Positions 16,482 to 26,641 of a stretch of DNA of 64,000 bases are shown in pieces. A program made the position numbers and the translations under genes. Source of the DNA: Herbiconiux gentiana (GTDB lineage: Bacteria > Actinomycetota > Actinomycetes > Actinomycetales > Microbacteriaceae); assembly GCF_024978135.1 (NCBI RefSeq), contig NZ_JANTEZ010000001.1, positions 1 through 64,000 on the forward strand, given 5' to 3'. Each line of letters starts with the position of its first letter. Position 1 is the stretch's first letter. Below the pieces are notes generated by a model. That model made no database searches. It worked only from the letters and a program-made list of their open reading frames with translations, and was not told the origin of the DNA.

Positions 16482-18089
16482 ATGACCACTTCACTCGTGC
16501 CCGGCTATCTCGTTCCCGGCAACCTCGTTCCCGGCTATCGGCTGACCGAGCTCGTGGCGGTGGGGGAGCGGGCGAACGTCTTCCGGGCGCATCCCGTGAG
16601 CGACCCCCGGGCGACGGTGATCGTGAAGGTGTGGGTTCCGGATGCCCGGTCCGCGTGCCGCGCGGAGTGCGAGGTGCTGGCGCGGCGCCCCGTCGCGGCC
16701 ATGCCGACGCTGCTCGCCTGCCTGCGCACCGCGCACGACGATCCCGTCACGGTGATGTCGGCGGTGGCGGGGCGCCCGGTCGCGCCGCCGGCGTTGGCAC
16801 CACCCGCCGCCGCCTCGTTGGCGGCCGTCGTGGCGTCGCTGCACGCGATCGGGATCGCGCACGGGGCGCTGGAGCGGGACGCACTGCTGGTCGACGACTC
16901 TGGGGCGCTGGGGGTCGTCGGCTTCGGTCGGGCGGTGATGCTCGACGGGCCCGGCGTCGGCCCGGGCCCGGGCCTCGGCCTCGGCCTCGGCGCCTCGCGA
17001 GCCGAGTTCGACGCGGCGCGGGCGGCCGACCTGCGTGTGCTGCTGACGGTGTCGCGGGAGGCGGTCGCCTCCGGGCTCGGGCCTGGAGAGCCGCTGCGTC
17101 CGGTCGTCCCCGGGCTCGATTCGCCGGAGATCACGGGCGTGGGTCGCCCTGGCCGCGATCCCTGGCAGCCGGTGCTGTCCGAGACGCCGGTGGAGCCCGA
17201 ACTGCAGTTCGTCGAGACCCTGGAGCCGGCGGCGCTGGCCGTGCGCGAGAGCTGGGTGGCGCTGCGGCGGGCGCTGGGCGGGCAGGGTCGGCGGGCTCTC
17301 CAGGGCCGCCATCGCCGGATCGCGATCGCGGGAGGAGCAGCGCTCGTGGTGGGAGTGATCGTCGCGGCGCTCGTCATCCCACCGCCCGATGCCCCCGCGA
17401 ACGATGGCCGCGCGAACGGTGCCCACGTGAATGGTGAGGCGACGGGCGATGCGTCCAGCACGGTCGCGGCTTCGCTGACTCCCGTCAGCAGCCCGGGCTC
17501 GGGTGCGCCGGGCGATGGTGGGCGTTCCGAGGCGGGTCAGGCACATCCATCGCCGAGCGGGGCGGCGGGGGCCGGTCTGTTCGACGATCGGGGGGCGGAT
17601 CCCGTTGCGGCGGTCGTCGCGCTGCTCGGAGCGCGGGCCCGGTGCATCCAGGGTGGCGGTGATGAGTGCCTGGTCGGGGTCGATCAGCCCGGGTCGCCGG
17701 CGTTCCTCGCCGACGCAGCGCTGATCGGAGCGTCGGCCCCAGCGAGCGGAGGTCGAACAGGCGAGACCCATGATCCGCTCGCCGAGGTCAGCGGCATCGA
17801 GGTGGTGGACGACTTCGGCGGGCTCATCCTGCTGCGGGCCTCGGCTGCGGTCGGCCGAGCGGAAGCGGACGGTCGCGCGGGCGCGGGTGGGCAGCAGGGC
17901 GCAGGTGGTCTCGAGGGCGCGGGTGGGCAGCAGGGCGCAGGTGGTCTCGAGGGCGCGGGTGGGCAGGCGGGTGCGGGTGATCAGCCGGGCGCGGACGGGG
18001 TGGGAACGGCGAAGCCGGTCTCGCTCCTCGTGGTGAGGGGCGAGACCGGCTTCAGGCTGCGCTCGTGGGAGCTCGGCGGGGCCGCTGGA
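16482..18089 (+). CDS. membrane-spanning pseudokinase (Ser/Thr kinase-like), 3' end uncertain
   Basis: A kinase-like fold fills residues 18-200. Lys49 in VIVKVW fits the ATP-binding lysine and a glutamate in AECEVL fits helix C. The catalytic HRD motif reads HGAL (127-130) with no aspartate, and DFG reads GFG (147-149), so phosphotransfer is unlikely. One membrane helix follows (280-300). The outer domain contains RCIQGGGDEC, a possible disulfide, and DQPGSPA, which I associate with extracellular parts of actinobacterial kinases. Residues 6-19 repeat LVPGY/N three times. A Gly-rich 12-residue repeat covers about 467-495. No stop follows: the frame stays open into the antisense of sucB, and my end coordinate is simply the sucB boundary. 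Confidence 0.65.
17881..17966. repeat. 36-bp tandem repeat, about 2.4 copies
   Basis: Identical 36-bp units lie at 17881-17916 and 17917-17952, followed by 14 matching bases. The unit starts GCGCGGGTGGGCAGCAGGGC. In the pseudokinase frame it encodes a Gly/Gln/Ala-rich 12-residue repeat. Being GC-rich and repeated, it is prone to length change and to sequencing error. Confidence 0.85.
18011..18053. terminator. strong terminator hairpin between the pseudokinase and sucB
   Basis: GAAGCCGGTCTCGC (18011-18024) pairs perfectly with GCGAGACCGGCTTC (18040-18053), and TCCTC/GAGGG extends the stem to 19 bp around a 5-nt loop. It lies 37 nt beyond the sucB stop and suits termination of both converging transcripts. 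The open frame of the pseudokinase runs straight through it, so residues read from here are probably not real protein. Confidence 0.8.
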
Positions 18090-19598
18090 TCAGATGCCCA
18101 GGTCGGCCTGGAAGGCGCCCTCTTCGAGGCGGTTCTTGACCGCGGTGAGGAAGCGGGCGGCGTCCGCGCCGTCGACGATGCGGTGGTCGTAGCTCAGCGC
18201 CAGGTAGACCGTCGAGCGCACCGCGATGGCGTCGGCTCCGTCGACCTTCACGATCGCCGGCTTCTTCACGACCGCGCCGGTGCCGAGGATGGCGACCTGG
18301 GGGAGGAAGACGAGAGGCGTGTCGAAGAGCGCGCCACGCGAACCGGTGTTGGTGAGGGTGAAGGTGCCGCCGGCCAGCTCGTCGGGCTTCAGCTTGTTGT
18401 CGCGGGTGCGGGCGGCGAGGTCGGCGATCTGGGCCGCGAAGCCCGCGATGTCGAGGTCGCCGGCGTTCTTCACCACGGGGGTGAGGAGACCGCGCTCGGT
18501 GTCGACCGCGATGCTGATGCTCTCGTGGTCGGGGTAGACGATGCTGTCACCATCGACCGTGGCGTTGATGATCGGGTACGCCTTGAGGGCCTCGGCCGCG
18601 GCCAGGGCGAAGAACGGCAGGAACGAGAGCTTCTGACCGGTCTTCTCGAGGAAGCTGCCCTTCACCGAGTCGCGGAACGCCGCGACCTTGGTGACGTCGA
18701 CCTCGACCACGGTCGTCAGCTGCGCCGACGCCTGCATCGAGGCCACGGCGCGCTCGGCGACGACCTTGCGGAGGCGCGACATCGGCTGCGTGGTGCCCCG
18801 GAGCGGCGAGGTCTCGAGCTTGGTGCTCGCAGCCGGCGACTCGGCGGCGGCCGGAGCGGCGGCTGGGGCCTTGGCGGCCTCGGCCGCGGCGAGCACGTCC
18901 TCCTTGCGGATGCGGCCGCCGACGCCCGAACCGGTGACGGTCGAGAGGTCGATGCCCTGGTCGTGCGCGAGCTTGCGCACGAGCGGGGTGACGTAGCCGG
19001 CGTTGGGGCCCGACTGCGCGGTGGCGTCGGCCGGCGCGGCGGCGGGGGCCGGGGCGGCAGCAGGCGCGGCCGCGGGTGCCGGAGCGGCGGGAGCGGGCGT
19101 GGCGACTGGAGCAGGAGCCGCTGCGGGAGCCGGGGCGGCCGGGGCCGGCGCGGGGGTCTCCTGAACGGGCTCGGGAGCCGACGGAGCCGGCTGCTCGGCA
19201 GGAGCCGGGGCGTCGACCGAGGGGGTGACGACCTCTTCGGGCTTCTCCTCGGCCGGGGCGGCCGGAGCCGGCTCGGCGGGAGCAGCGGCCTCGGCGGGAG
19301 CAGCCTGGGCCTCCTCGGCGGGAGCCTCGGCCGGGGCCGGAGCGGCGTCGCCGCCACCGGAGCCGTCGCCGATGCGCACGAGGGCGGTGCCGACCTCGAC
19401 GGTCTCGTCCTCCTGCACGAGGATCTCCTCGATCACACCCGAGACGGGCGAGGGGATCTCGGTGTCGACCTTGTCGGTCGAGACCTCGAGAAGCGGCTCA
19501 TCGACCTCGACGCGATCGCCGACGTTCTTGAGCCACCGGGTGACCGTTCCTTCGGTGACACTCTCACCGAGTGCGGGAAGGTTGACGGATTCGCTCAT
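18090..19598 (-). CDS. sucB: 2-oxoglutarate dehydrogenase E2 component (dihydrolipoamide acyltransferase)
   Basis: This 502-residue E2 subunit of a 2-oxoacid dehydrogenase complex carries one lipoyl domain at the N-terminus (lipoyl-lysine in [10 protein letters not shown], about residue 43). A long Ala/Pro-rich linker (about 80-195) follows, then a peripheral-subunit-binding domain ([15 protein letters not shown]...GRIRKEDVL, about 205-240) and the acyltransferase core, which ends in the catalytic HRIVDGAD. In Actinobacteria such proteins may serve the pyruvate or 2-oxoglutarate complex; the SucB label rests on overall resemblance. An AAGGAGAC ribosome-binding site precedes the ATG. It follows lpd by 96 nt on the same strand. 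Confidence 0.9.
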   Translation of the reverse strand: MSESVNLPALGESVTEGTVTRWLKNVGDRVEVDEPLLEVSTDKVDTEIPSPVSGVIEEILVQEDETVEVGTALVRIGDGSGGGDAAPAPAEAPAEEAQAAPAEAAAPAEPAPAAPAEEKPEEVVTPSVDAPAPAEQPAPSAPEPVQETPAPAPAAPAPAAAPAPVATPAPAAPAPAAAPAAAPAPAAAPADATAQSGPNAGYVTPLVRKLAHDQGIDLSTVTGSGVGGRIRKEDVLAAAEAAKAPAAAPAAAESPAASTKLETSPLRGTTQPMSRLRKVVAERAVASMQASAQLTTVVEVDVTKVAAFRDSVKGSFLEKTGQKLSFLPFFALAAAEALKAYPIINATVDGDSIVYPDHESISIAVDTERGLLTPVVKNAGDLDIAGFAAQIADLAARTRDNKLKPDELAGGTFTLTNTGSRGALFDTPLVFLPQVAILGTGAVVKKPAIVKVDGADAIAVRSTVYLALSYDHRIVDGADAARFLTAVKNRLEEGAFQADLGI

Positions 19599-19694
19599 GA
19601 CCTTTGTCTCCTTATGGAACGGTTCTTCTTCAGCCTAGTCGGCACGGTGGGTGGGGGCACGGCCCCGGTCGGCGCGGCCCGGAGGCCGGCAGGA

Positions 19695-21068
19695 TCAGAT
19701 GGCGTGCAAGGGCTTCCCGGCCAGCGCGAGGTGTGCCTCGCCGAGCGCCTCGTTCTGCGTGGGGTGCGCGTGCACGAGCGAGGCCACGTCCTCGGGGTAG
19801 GCCTCCCAGTTCACGATCAGCTGGCCTTCGCCGATCAGCTCGCCCACGCGGGCGCCGATCATGTGGATGCCGATGACCGGGCCGTCGTTGACGCGCACGA
19901 CCTTGACCGAGCCCGTCGTGCCGATGATGTGGCTCTTGCCGTTGCCGGCGAGGTTGTAGTCGTAGGCCGAGATCTTGTCGTCGCCGTACTTCTCCTTGGC
20001 CTTCGCCTCGGTGAGTCCGACGGAGGCGACCTCGGGGTCGGAGTAGGTGACCTTGGGGATGTTGACGTCCTCGACGACCTGCGGGTTGAGGCCCGCGATC
20101 TCCTCGGCCACGAAGATGCCCTGCTGGAAGCCGCGGTGCGCGAGCTGGAGGCCGGGCACGATGTCGCCGACGGCGTAGACGCCGGGCACGCTGGTCTGCA
20201 GGCGGTGGTCGGTGATGACGAAGCCGCGGTCGACCGTCACACCGGCCTCCTCGAAACCGAGCCCGGCGGTCGCCGGGCCACGGCCCACGGCGACGAGCAG
20301 AAGGTCGCCTTCGAAGGTCTTGCCGTCTTCCAGCGAGACGACGACGCCGTTCTCGTTCTGCGTGACGCCGGAGAAGCGGGTGCCGAGGTTGAAGGCGATG
20401 CCCCTCTTGCGGAAGGCCCGCTCGAACTGCTTCGAGATCGCCTCGTCCTCGTTGGGCACCAGGTGGGGGAGCGCCTCGACGATGGTCACGTCGACGCCGA
20501 ACGACTTCCAGACGCTCGCGAACTCGACGCCGATCACGCCGCCGCCCAGGATGACGACCTTGTTCGGGATGAAGTCGAGCGCCAGGGCCTGCTCGGAGGT
20601 GATGACCCGGCCGCCGATCTCGAGGCCGGGCAGGGTGCGGGAGTAGGAGCCGGTCGCGAGCACGATCTTGCCGCCCGTGATGGTCTGGTCGCCGACCTGC
20701 ACCGTGGTGGGGGAGGTCAAACGGCCCTCACCGGCGATCGTGGTGATGCCGCGCGCCTTGACGAGCCCCTCGAGGCCCTTGTACTTGGAGGCGACGATGC
20801 CCTCGCGGTAGGCGGTGACCGCGGCGATGTCGATGCCGCCGAACGTGGTGTTCACGCCGTACTTCGCCGACTCCCGCGAGACGTCGGCCACCTCGGCCGA
20901 GTGGAGGAGCGCCTTGGTCGGGATGCAGCCTCGGTGGAGGCACGTGCCGCCGACCTTGTCCTTCTCGATCATCGCGACCGTGAAGCCCAGCTGGCTGGCC
21001 CGCAGGGCGGCTGCATAGCCACCGCTGCCGCCGCCGAGAACCACAATGTCAAAATTCTGTTCCGACAC
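19695..21068 (-). CDS. lpdA: dihydrolipoyl dehydrogenase (E3)
   Basis: This 457-residue FAD-dependent disulfide reductase reoxidises the dihydrolipoyl groups of E2 with NAD. The FAD motif GGGSGGYAAA is near residue 12, the redox-active pair is in GGTCLHRGCIPTK, the NAD fold has VILGGGVIGVEFA, and the C-terminal interface has the His-Glu pair in HAHPTQNEALGE. Length is normal. It lies between pepA (90-nt gap) and sucB (96-nt gap) on the same strand, a common Microbacteriaceae order, and presumably supplies E3 to the complex of the adjacent E2. Confidence 0.95.
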   Translation of the reverse strand: MSEQNFDIVVLGGGSGGYAAALRASQLGFTVAMIEKDKVGGTCLHRGCIPTKALLHSAEVADVSRESAKYGVNTTFGGIDIAAVTAYREGIVASKYKGLEGLVKARGITTIAGEGRLTSPTTVQVGDQTITGGKIVLATGSYSRTLPGLEIGGRVITSEQALALDFIPNKVVILGGGVIGVEFASVWKSFGVDVTIVEALPHLVPNEDEAISKQFERAFRKRGIAFNLGTRFSGVTQNENGVVVSLEDGKTFEGDLLLVAVGRGPATAGLGFEEAGVTVDRGFVITDHRLQTSVPGVYAVGDIVPGLQLAHRGFQQGIFVAEEIAGLNPQVVEDVNIPKVTYSDPEVASVGLTEAKAKEKYGDDKISAYDYNLAGNGKSHIIGTTGSVKVVRVNDGPVIGIHMIGARVGELIGEGQLIVNWEAYPEDVASLVHAHPTQNEALGEAHLALAGKPLHAI

Positions 21069-21158
21069 CTAGCAACTCCCTCGTGCATAGAGATTCCAGC
21101 CCGCATGCGTGATTGGGCATGGAAGAAGGGCGATGTTCTTTTCGCCCCTACGACCTTA

Positions 21159-22679
21159 CTACGCGCGGGAGAAGGCCTCGGCAAGGCGGAGCAAGGTGCG
21201 CACGGTGACTCCGGTCGGGCCCTTCACGGTATAGCCGTAGCCGCCGTCCTTGTTCTGCGCCGGGCCGGCGATGTCGAGGTGCGCCCAGGGGATCGTGACC
21301 CCGGCGTCGTCTTTGCCCACGAAGTCCTTGAGGAAGACGCCGGCGACGAGCATCCCGCCCGCGGTGTTGCCGGGCTTGACGTTGGCGATGTCGGCGATGT
21401 CGGAAGCGAGGAGCGGTCGCAGCTCCTCGGGCAGCGGCATCGGCCAGATCTTCTCACCGGCCGCGTCGGCGGCCTGGAGCACCTGGTCGACGAGGCCCTC
21501 GTCACCCATGGCGGCGGTGTAGCGGTTGCCGAGCGCGACCACGGCGGCCCCGGTGAGGGTGGCCACGTCGATGATGGCGTCGGGTTTCTCCTCGCTGGCG
21601 GCGACGAGGCCGTCGGCCATGACGAGCCGGCCCTCGGCGTCGGTGTTGAGCACCTCGACGGTGCGGCCACCGCGGATGGTCAGCACGTCACCGGGCCGGA
21701 TGGCGACACCCGACGGCATGTTCTCGGCGAGGCAGAGCCACGCGGTCAGACGCACGGGCAGGTCGAGACGGGCGGCAGCCAGCACGGCGGCGAGCACCGT
21801 CGCCGAACCCGCCATGTCGTACTTCATGCCGATCATCGAGACCGGCGGTTTCAGCGACAGGCCGCCCGTGTCGAAGGTGATGCCCTTGCCCACGAGCGCG
21901 ATGTGCTTCTCCGCGGCGGCCGGGTGGTACGAGACCTTCACCAGACGCGGCGGGCGGGTCGAACCCTGACCGACGCCGGCGATGCCGCCGAAGCCCTGGG
22001 CCACGAGCTGCTCCTCGTCCCACACCGCGACCTCGACGGGCAGGCCCTCCACGAGGCCCTGCACCCTATCGGCGTAGTTCGACGGGTAGAGGTCGAGCGC
22101 CGGCACGTTCACCAGGTCGCGGACGAGCTCGACGGCCTCGACCGAGATGCGGGCCCGCTCGAGCGCGGTCGCCGCGTCCTCGGCGGCGAGCGCCCCGTGC
22201 ACGACCTCGAGCCGGCGGGGCGTCACGGGCTCCTCCGAGCTCGTGCCGGTGCCCCGGTAGTCGGTGTAGTCGTACGAGCCGAGGCCCGCTCCCTCGGCGA
22301 CGGCTTCGAGCTCGGCGGGGGTCTCGACTCCGAAGTCGAGCACGACGGGGGCGGAGCCGGTGGCGCGGCGGCCGGCGACACCCGCGGCGTAGCGCAGGGT
22401 CTCGAGGTCGGGCTCGGCCGTGCCCAGTCCGACGACCGCCACGGTCTTCGCCGCGACACCGGCCGGGGCGGGCAGACGCACGAACTCGTCCTTCTTGCCA
22501 CCGAAGCCCACGGCCTCCAGCGACGCCTCGAGCGCGGCCTCGATCTCGGTGCCGAACGAGGCGCCGAGCGATCCGCGCACGGTGACCTCACCGTCGGCGG
22601 TCGAGGCGCCGACGACGAGCACCTCCTCCTCGGTGAGCTGCTGGTCGGGGGAGCGGAGGGAGAGCGAGGCCGAAGTCAT
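21159..22679 (-). CDS. pepA: leucyl aminopeptidase (peptidase M17)
   Basis: This 506-residue enzyme is a hexameric two-metal aminopeptidase that removes N-terminal residues from peptides in the cytoplasm. The M17 signature NTDAEGRLVMAD is present, with the metal and active-site blocks VGKGITFDTGGLSLKP, KYDMAGSATV and the end region GNTAGGMLVAGVFLKDFV. The N-terminal macro-like domain covers about 1-170. A TAGGCT -10 element 6 nt upstream supports a leaderless ATG at 22679. It diverges from the PAC2 gene and precedes lpd and sucB. Confidence 0.95.
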   Translation of the reverse strand: MTSASLSLRSPDQQLTEEEVLVVGASTADGEVTVRGSLGASFGTEIEAALEASLEAVGFGGKKDEFVRLPAPAGVAAKTVAVVGLGTAEPDLETLRYAAGVAGRRATGSAPVVLDFGVETPAELEAVAEGAGLGSYDYTDYRGTGTSSEEPVTPRRLEVVHGALAAEDAATALERARISVEAVELVRDLVNVPALDLYPSNYADRVQGLVEGLPVEVAVWDEEQLVAQGFGGIAGVGQGSTRPPRLVKVSYHPAAAEKHIALVGKGITFDTGGLSLKPPVSMIGMKYDMAGSATVLAAVLAAARLDLPVRLTAWLCLAENMPSGVAIRPGDVLTIRGGRTVEVLNTDAEGRLVMADGLVAASEEKPDAIIDVATLTGAAVVALGNRYTAAMGDEGLVDQVLQAADAAGEKIWPMPLPEELRPLLASDIADIANVKPGNTAGGMLVAGVFLKDFVGKDDAGVTIPWAHLDIAGPAQNKDGGYGYTVKGPTGVTVRTLLRLAEAFSRA

Positions 22680-22685
22680 CCCGCC

Positions 22686-22691
22686 AGCCTA
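22686..22691 (-). promoter_or_regulatory. -10 element, probable leaderless promoter of pepA
   Basis: TAGGCT on the minus strand lies 6 nt before the pepA ATG, with no ribosome-binding site between. Confidence 0.6.
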
Positions 22692-22794
22692 ACCGGGCGG
22701 CCCCGGCCCGCCGCGCCCGGTGCTCGGCCGTATTCCCGATCCCTGTTCGCTCTCGGCATGCGACCCGCGCCAGAGGCCCGCGGGCGGCCGCGAT

Positions 22795-22800
22795 TAGAGT
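22795..22800 (+). promoter_or_regulatory. -10 element, probable leaderless promoter of the PAC2 gene
   Basis: TAGAGT lies 6 nt before the ATG at 22807. Confidence 0.6.
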
Positions 22801-22806
22801 TGGAGC

Positions 22807-23733
22807 ATGGACAATCCGAGCGGTCTCTATGACGTCGTGGCCGAACCGGGCCTCGTGCCCGACGGGCTCCAGCTCGTCGCCGCTCTGTCGGGTTTCACCG
22901 ACGCCGGCGGCGCGGTGGCGCAGTTCGGGGAGTACCTCCTCGACACCCTCGAGTCGACCGTCGTCGCCGAGTTCGACCCCGACATCCTGCTCGACTACCG
23001 GGCCCGCCGCCCGATCATCACCTTCGATCAGGATCACATCAGCGACTACCAGCCGCAGGCGCTGCGGCTGCACCTGATGACCGACGAGATCGGCCAGCGC
23101 TTCCTCTTCCTCAACGGTTTCGAGCCCGACTTCCAGTGGGAGCGCTTCTCGGCCGCGGTGATCGAGCTCGTGCAGCGCTTCGCGGTCAGCACCACCACGT
23201 GGGTGCACGCCATCCCGATGCCGGTGCCGCACACCCGCCCCGTGCGCGTCACGGTCAGCGGCAACCGCAGCGAGTTGACCGACGCGCTCTCGGTATGGAA
23301 GCCCACGACGCAGGCGCCGGCGAACGCGCTCCATCTGGTTGAGTACCGCCTGCAGCAGCTCGGGCATCCGATCGCCGGTTTCGTGCTGCTCGTGCCGCAC
23401 TACCTGGCCGACACCGAGTACCCCACCGCGGCACTCGTCGCGGTCGAGAGCGTCAGCGCGGCGACCAGTCTGATCTTCCCGACCGACCGCCTCCGCGAGG
23501 AGGGCCGGGTCTTCGACGGCAAGATCGACGAGCAGGTGCAGTCGAACACCGAGCTGGCCCGTCTGGTGTCCACGCTCGAGGAGCGTCACGACACCTACAT
23601 GGAGGGCAACGGCGTGCGTTCCCCCCTCACCGACGTCGACGGCGAGCTCCCCTCGGCCGACGAGATCGCCGACGAGCTCGAGCGCTTCCTGGCCGGCAAC
23701 CGTCTGGGCGACGACGACGGGCGTCAGGCCTGA
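22807..23733 (+). CDS. PAC2 family protein
   Basis: This 308-residue protein belongs to the PAC2 family, related to the eukaryotic and archaeal proteasome assembly chaperone 2. Recognisable blocks are GLQLVAALSGFTDAGGAV near residue 20, the RPIITFD strand, IPMPVPHTRPVRVT in the middle, and VPHYLADTEYP later. The C-terminal 60 residues are acidic and helical. No membrane segment or signal peptide is present. Actinobacterial members are widespread and of unproven function. It diverges from pepA and precedes an MFS transporter that has its own promoter. Confidence 0.9.
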   Translation: MDNPSGLYDVVAEPGLVPDGLQLVAALSGFTDAGGAVAQFGEYLLDTLESTVVAEFDPDILLDYRARRPIITFDQDHISDYQPQALRLHLMTDEIGQRFLFLNGFEPDFQWERFSAAVIELVQRFAVSTTTWVHAIPMPVPHTRPVRVTVSGNRSELTDALSVWKPTTQAPANALHLVEYRLQQLGHPIAGFVLLVPHYLADTEYPTAALVAVESVSAATSLIFPTDRLREEGRVFDGKIDEQVQSNTELARLVSTLEERHDTYMEGNGVRSPLTDVDGELPSADEIADELERFLAGNRLGDDDGRQA

Positions 23734-23769
23734 GGCGCTGAGCACCCGGTAGGGGCTCCCGCCCCGGAG

Positions 23770-23775
23770 TAGCAT
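23770..23775 (+). promoter_or_regulatory. -10 element, probable leaderless promoter of the MFS gene
   Basis: TAGCAT lies 7 nt before the GTG at 23783 and supports that start. Confidence 0.6.
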
Positions 23776-23782
23776 TGGCGCA

Positions 23783-25096
23783 GTGAACTCCCGCCGCTCC
23801 TGGATCGTTTTCGCGGTCGGTGTGTTCGCCTACATGGCGGCGGTGCTGCAGCGCTCGACCCTCGGTGTCGCTGGAGTCGACGCAGCCGACCGCTTCGAGA
23901 CCTCGGCCGCCCTGCTGTCGGCGCTGGCCGTGCTGCAGCTCGTGGTCTACGCGGGGCTGCAGATCCCCATCGGCCTGCTGATCGACCGCGTCGGGCCGAA
24001 GCTCCTCATCACCACGGGTTCGGCGATCATGGTCGTCGGCCAGCTCGTGCTCGCCTTCGCGCCGTCGATCGGCGTCGCGATCGCGGGGCGGATGCTCGTG
24101 GGCGCCGGCGACGCCGCCGTCTTCATCTCGCTGATCCGCTTGATCAACTCCTGGTTCCAGGGCCGCAGCGTGCCGCTGCTGTCGCAGTGGACGGGGAACA
24201 TCGGTGCGATCGGCCAGATCCTGAGCGCCCTGCCGTTCGCGTGGGTGCTGCACAACGTGGGCTGGACCCCGGCGTTCGCGGCCGCCGCCTCGCTCTCCTT
24301 CGCCGGGTTCGTGCTCGGCGTCGCGTTCCTCGCCGATCGTCCGGCGGGGGTGGCCGAGCAGCCCCGGGTGGCCTCGGTGAAGGATGCGGTGCGCGGCCTG
24401 GGTGCGACCCTCAAGCGTCCGGGCACCCAGCTCGGCTTCTGGACGCACTACGTCACCCAGTCGTCCGGAACGGCCTTCGCGCTGTTCTGGGGGTTCCCCT
24501 TCCTGGTGTCGGCCGTCGGGATCGAGCAGGGCACCGCATCCGTCGTGCTCGTGCTGATCGTGCTGACCGGGCTCGTCGCCGGGCCGATCCTCGGCATCCT
24601 GACCGCACGCTTCCCGCTGCGACGGTCGAATCTCGTGCTCGCCATCACCGCGACGCTCGGAGCGGTCTGGGCCGCCGTGCTGCTGTGGCCCGGCGTGCCG
24701 CCGTTCTGGCTGATCGTGCTGCTCGTGGTCGCGATGGGCGTCGGCGGCCCCGGCTCCCTGATCGGCTTCGACTTCGCCCGTTCGTTCAACCCCATCCGCT
24801 CCCTGGGATCGGCGAACGGCATCGTCAACGTGGGCGGCTTCACCGCGAGCTTCGTGATCATGTTCCTGATCGGCGTGATCCTCGACGCGCAGTTCGACGC
24901 GGGCTGGAGCAGCTCGCTGTACGACCTCGGAGCCTTCCGCCTCGCGTTCTCGGTGCAGTACCTCGTGATCGGGTTCGGCGTCGTCATGCTGCTGCGCGCC
25001 CGCCGCCGCACGCGGCGCAAGCTGGAGGAGGACGAGGGAATATCCGTGGGCCCCATCTGGGTTGCACTCCTCAGGACGTGGAAGCGGAGAGGGTGA
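23783..25096 (+). CDS. MFS transporter
   Basis: This 437-residue protein has about twelve hydrophobic segments and the layout of the major facilitator superfamily; the loop after helix 2 reads GLLIDRVGPKLLI, matching the conserved G-x-x-x-D-R-x-G motif. The second half contains the repeated fold and ends in a basic, charged tail. It resembles uncharacterised actinobacterial nitrate/sugar-phosphate-type MFS members, but substrate and direction cannot be inferred. The GTG start is supported by a TAGCAT hexamer 7 nt upstream. The gene ends 215 nt before sigA. Confidence 0.85.
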   Translation: MNSRRSWIVFAVGVFAYMAAVLQRSTLGVAGVDAADRFETSAALLSALAVLQLVVYAGLQIPIGLLIDRVGPKLLITTGSAIMVVGQLVLAFAPSIGVAIAGRMLVGAGDAAVFISLIRLINSWFQGRSVPLLSQWTGNIGAIGQILSALPFAWVLHNVGWTPAFAAAASLSFAGFVLGVAFLADRPAGVAEQPRVASVKDAVRGLGATLKRPGTQLGFWTHYVTQSSGTAFALFWGFPFLVSAVGIEQGTASVVLVLIVLTGLVAGPILGILTARFPLRRSNLVLAITATLGAVWAAVLLWPGVPPFWLIVLLVVAMGVGGPGSLIGFDFARSFNPIRSLGSANGIVNVGGFTASFVIMFLIGVILDAQFDAGWSSSLYDLGAFRLAFSVQYLVIGFGVVMLLRARRRTRRKLEEDEGISVGPIWVALLRTWKRRG

Positions 25097-25311
25097 GTCG
25101 TCGGGGGCGCGACGGCGAGCGGTCTTCCGTTTCCGTGTCATAATTGATATGAAGACCCGTTCCTGTGCACGGTTGCAGCGCTCCCCGAGGCTGCGCGAAT
25201 CCGGCACTTGACATGGGTCTTAGTACTGTCCAAAAACATCTTCACGCAGTGGGCTCTCCGCCCGGAGCCACGAGCTCGATCCGCCCGCCGCGTGGCGTGA
25301 AAGGTGAACTA

Positions 25312-26637
<1,326 letters not shown>

Positions 26638-26641
26638 GCCG

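Noticed and set aside
18090-22832. Possible giant protein of about 2,100 residues continuing the pseudokinase
   Set aside because: The part after 18053 is antisense to sucB, lpd and pepA and lies beyond a strong terminator; composition is antisense-like (Arg, Asp, Gly, Val, His).
25208-25213. TTGACA as -35 of sigA
   Set aside because: No TANNNT occurs at 16-19 bp downstream, so the hexamer alone is not enough to call a promoter.
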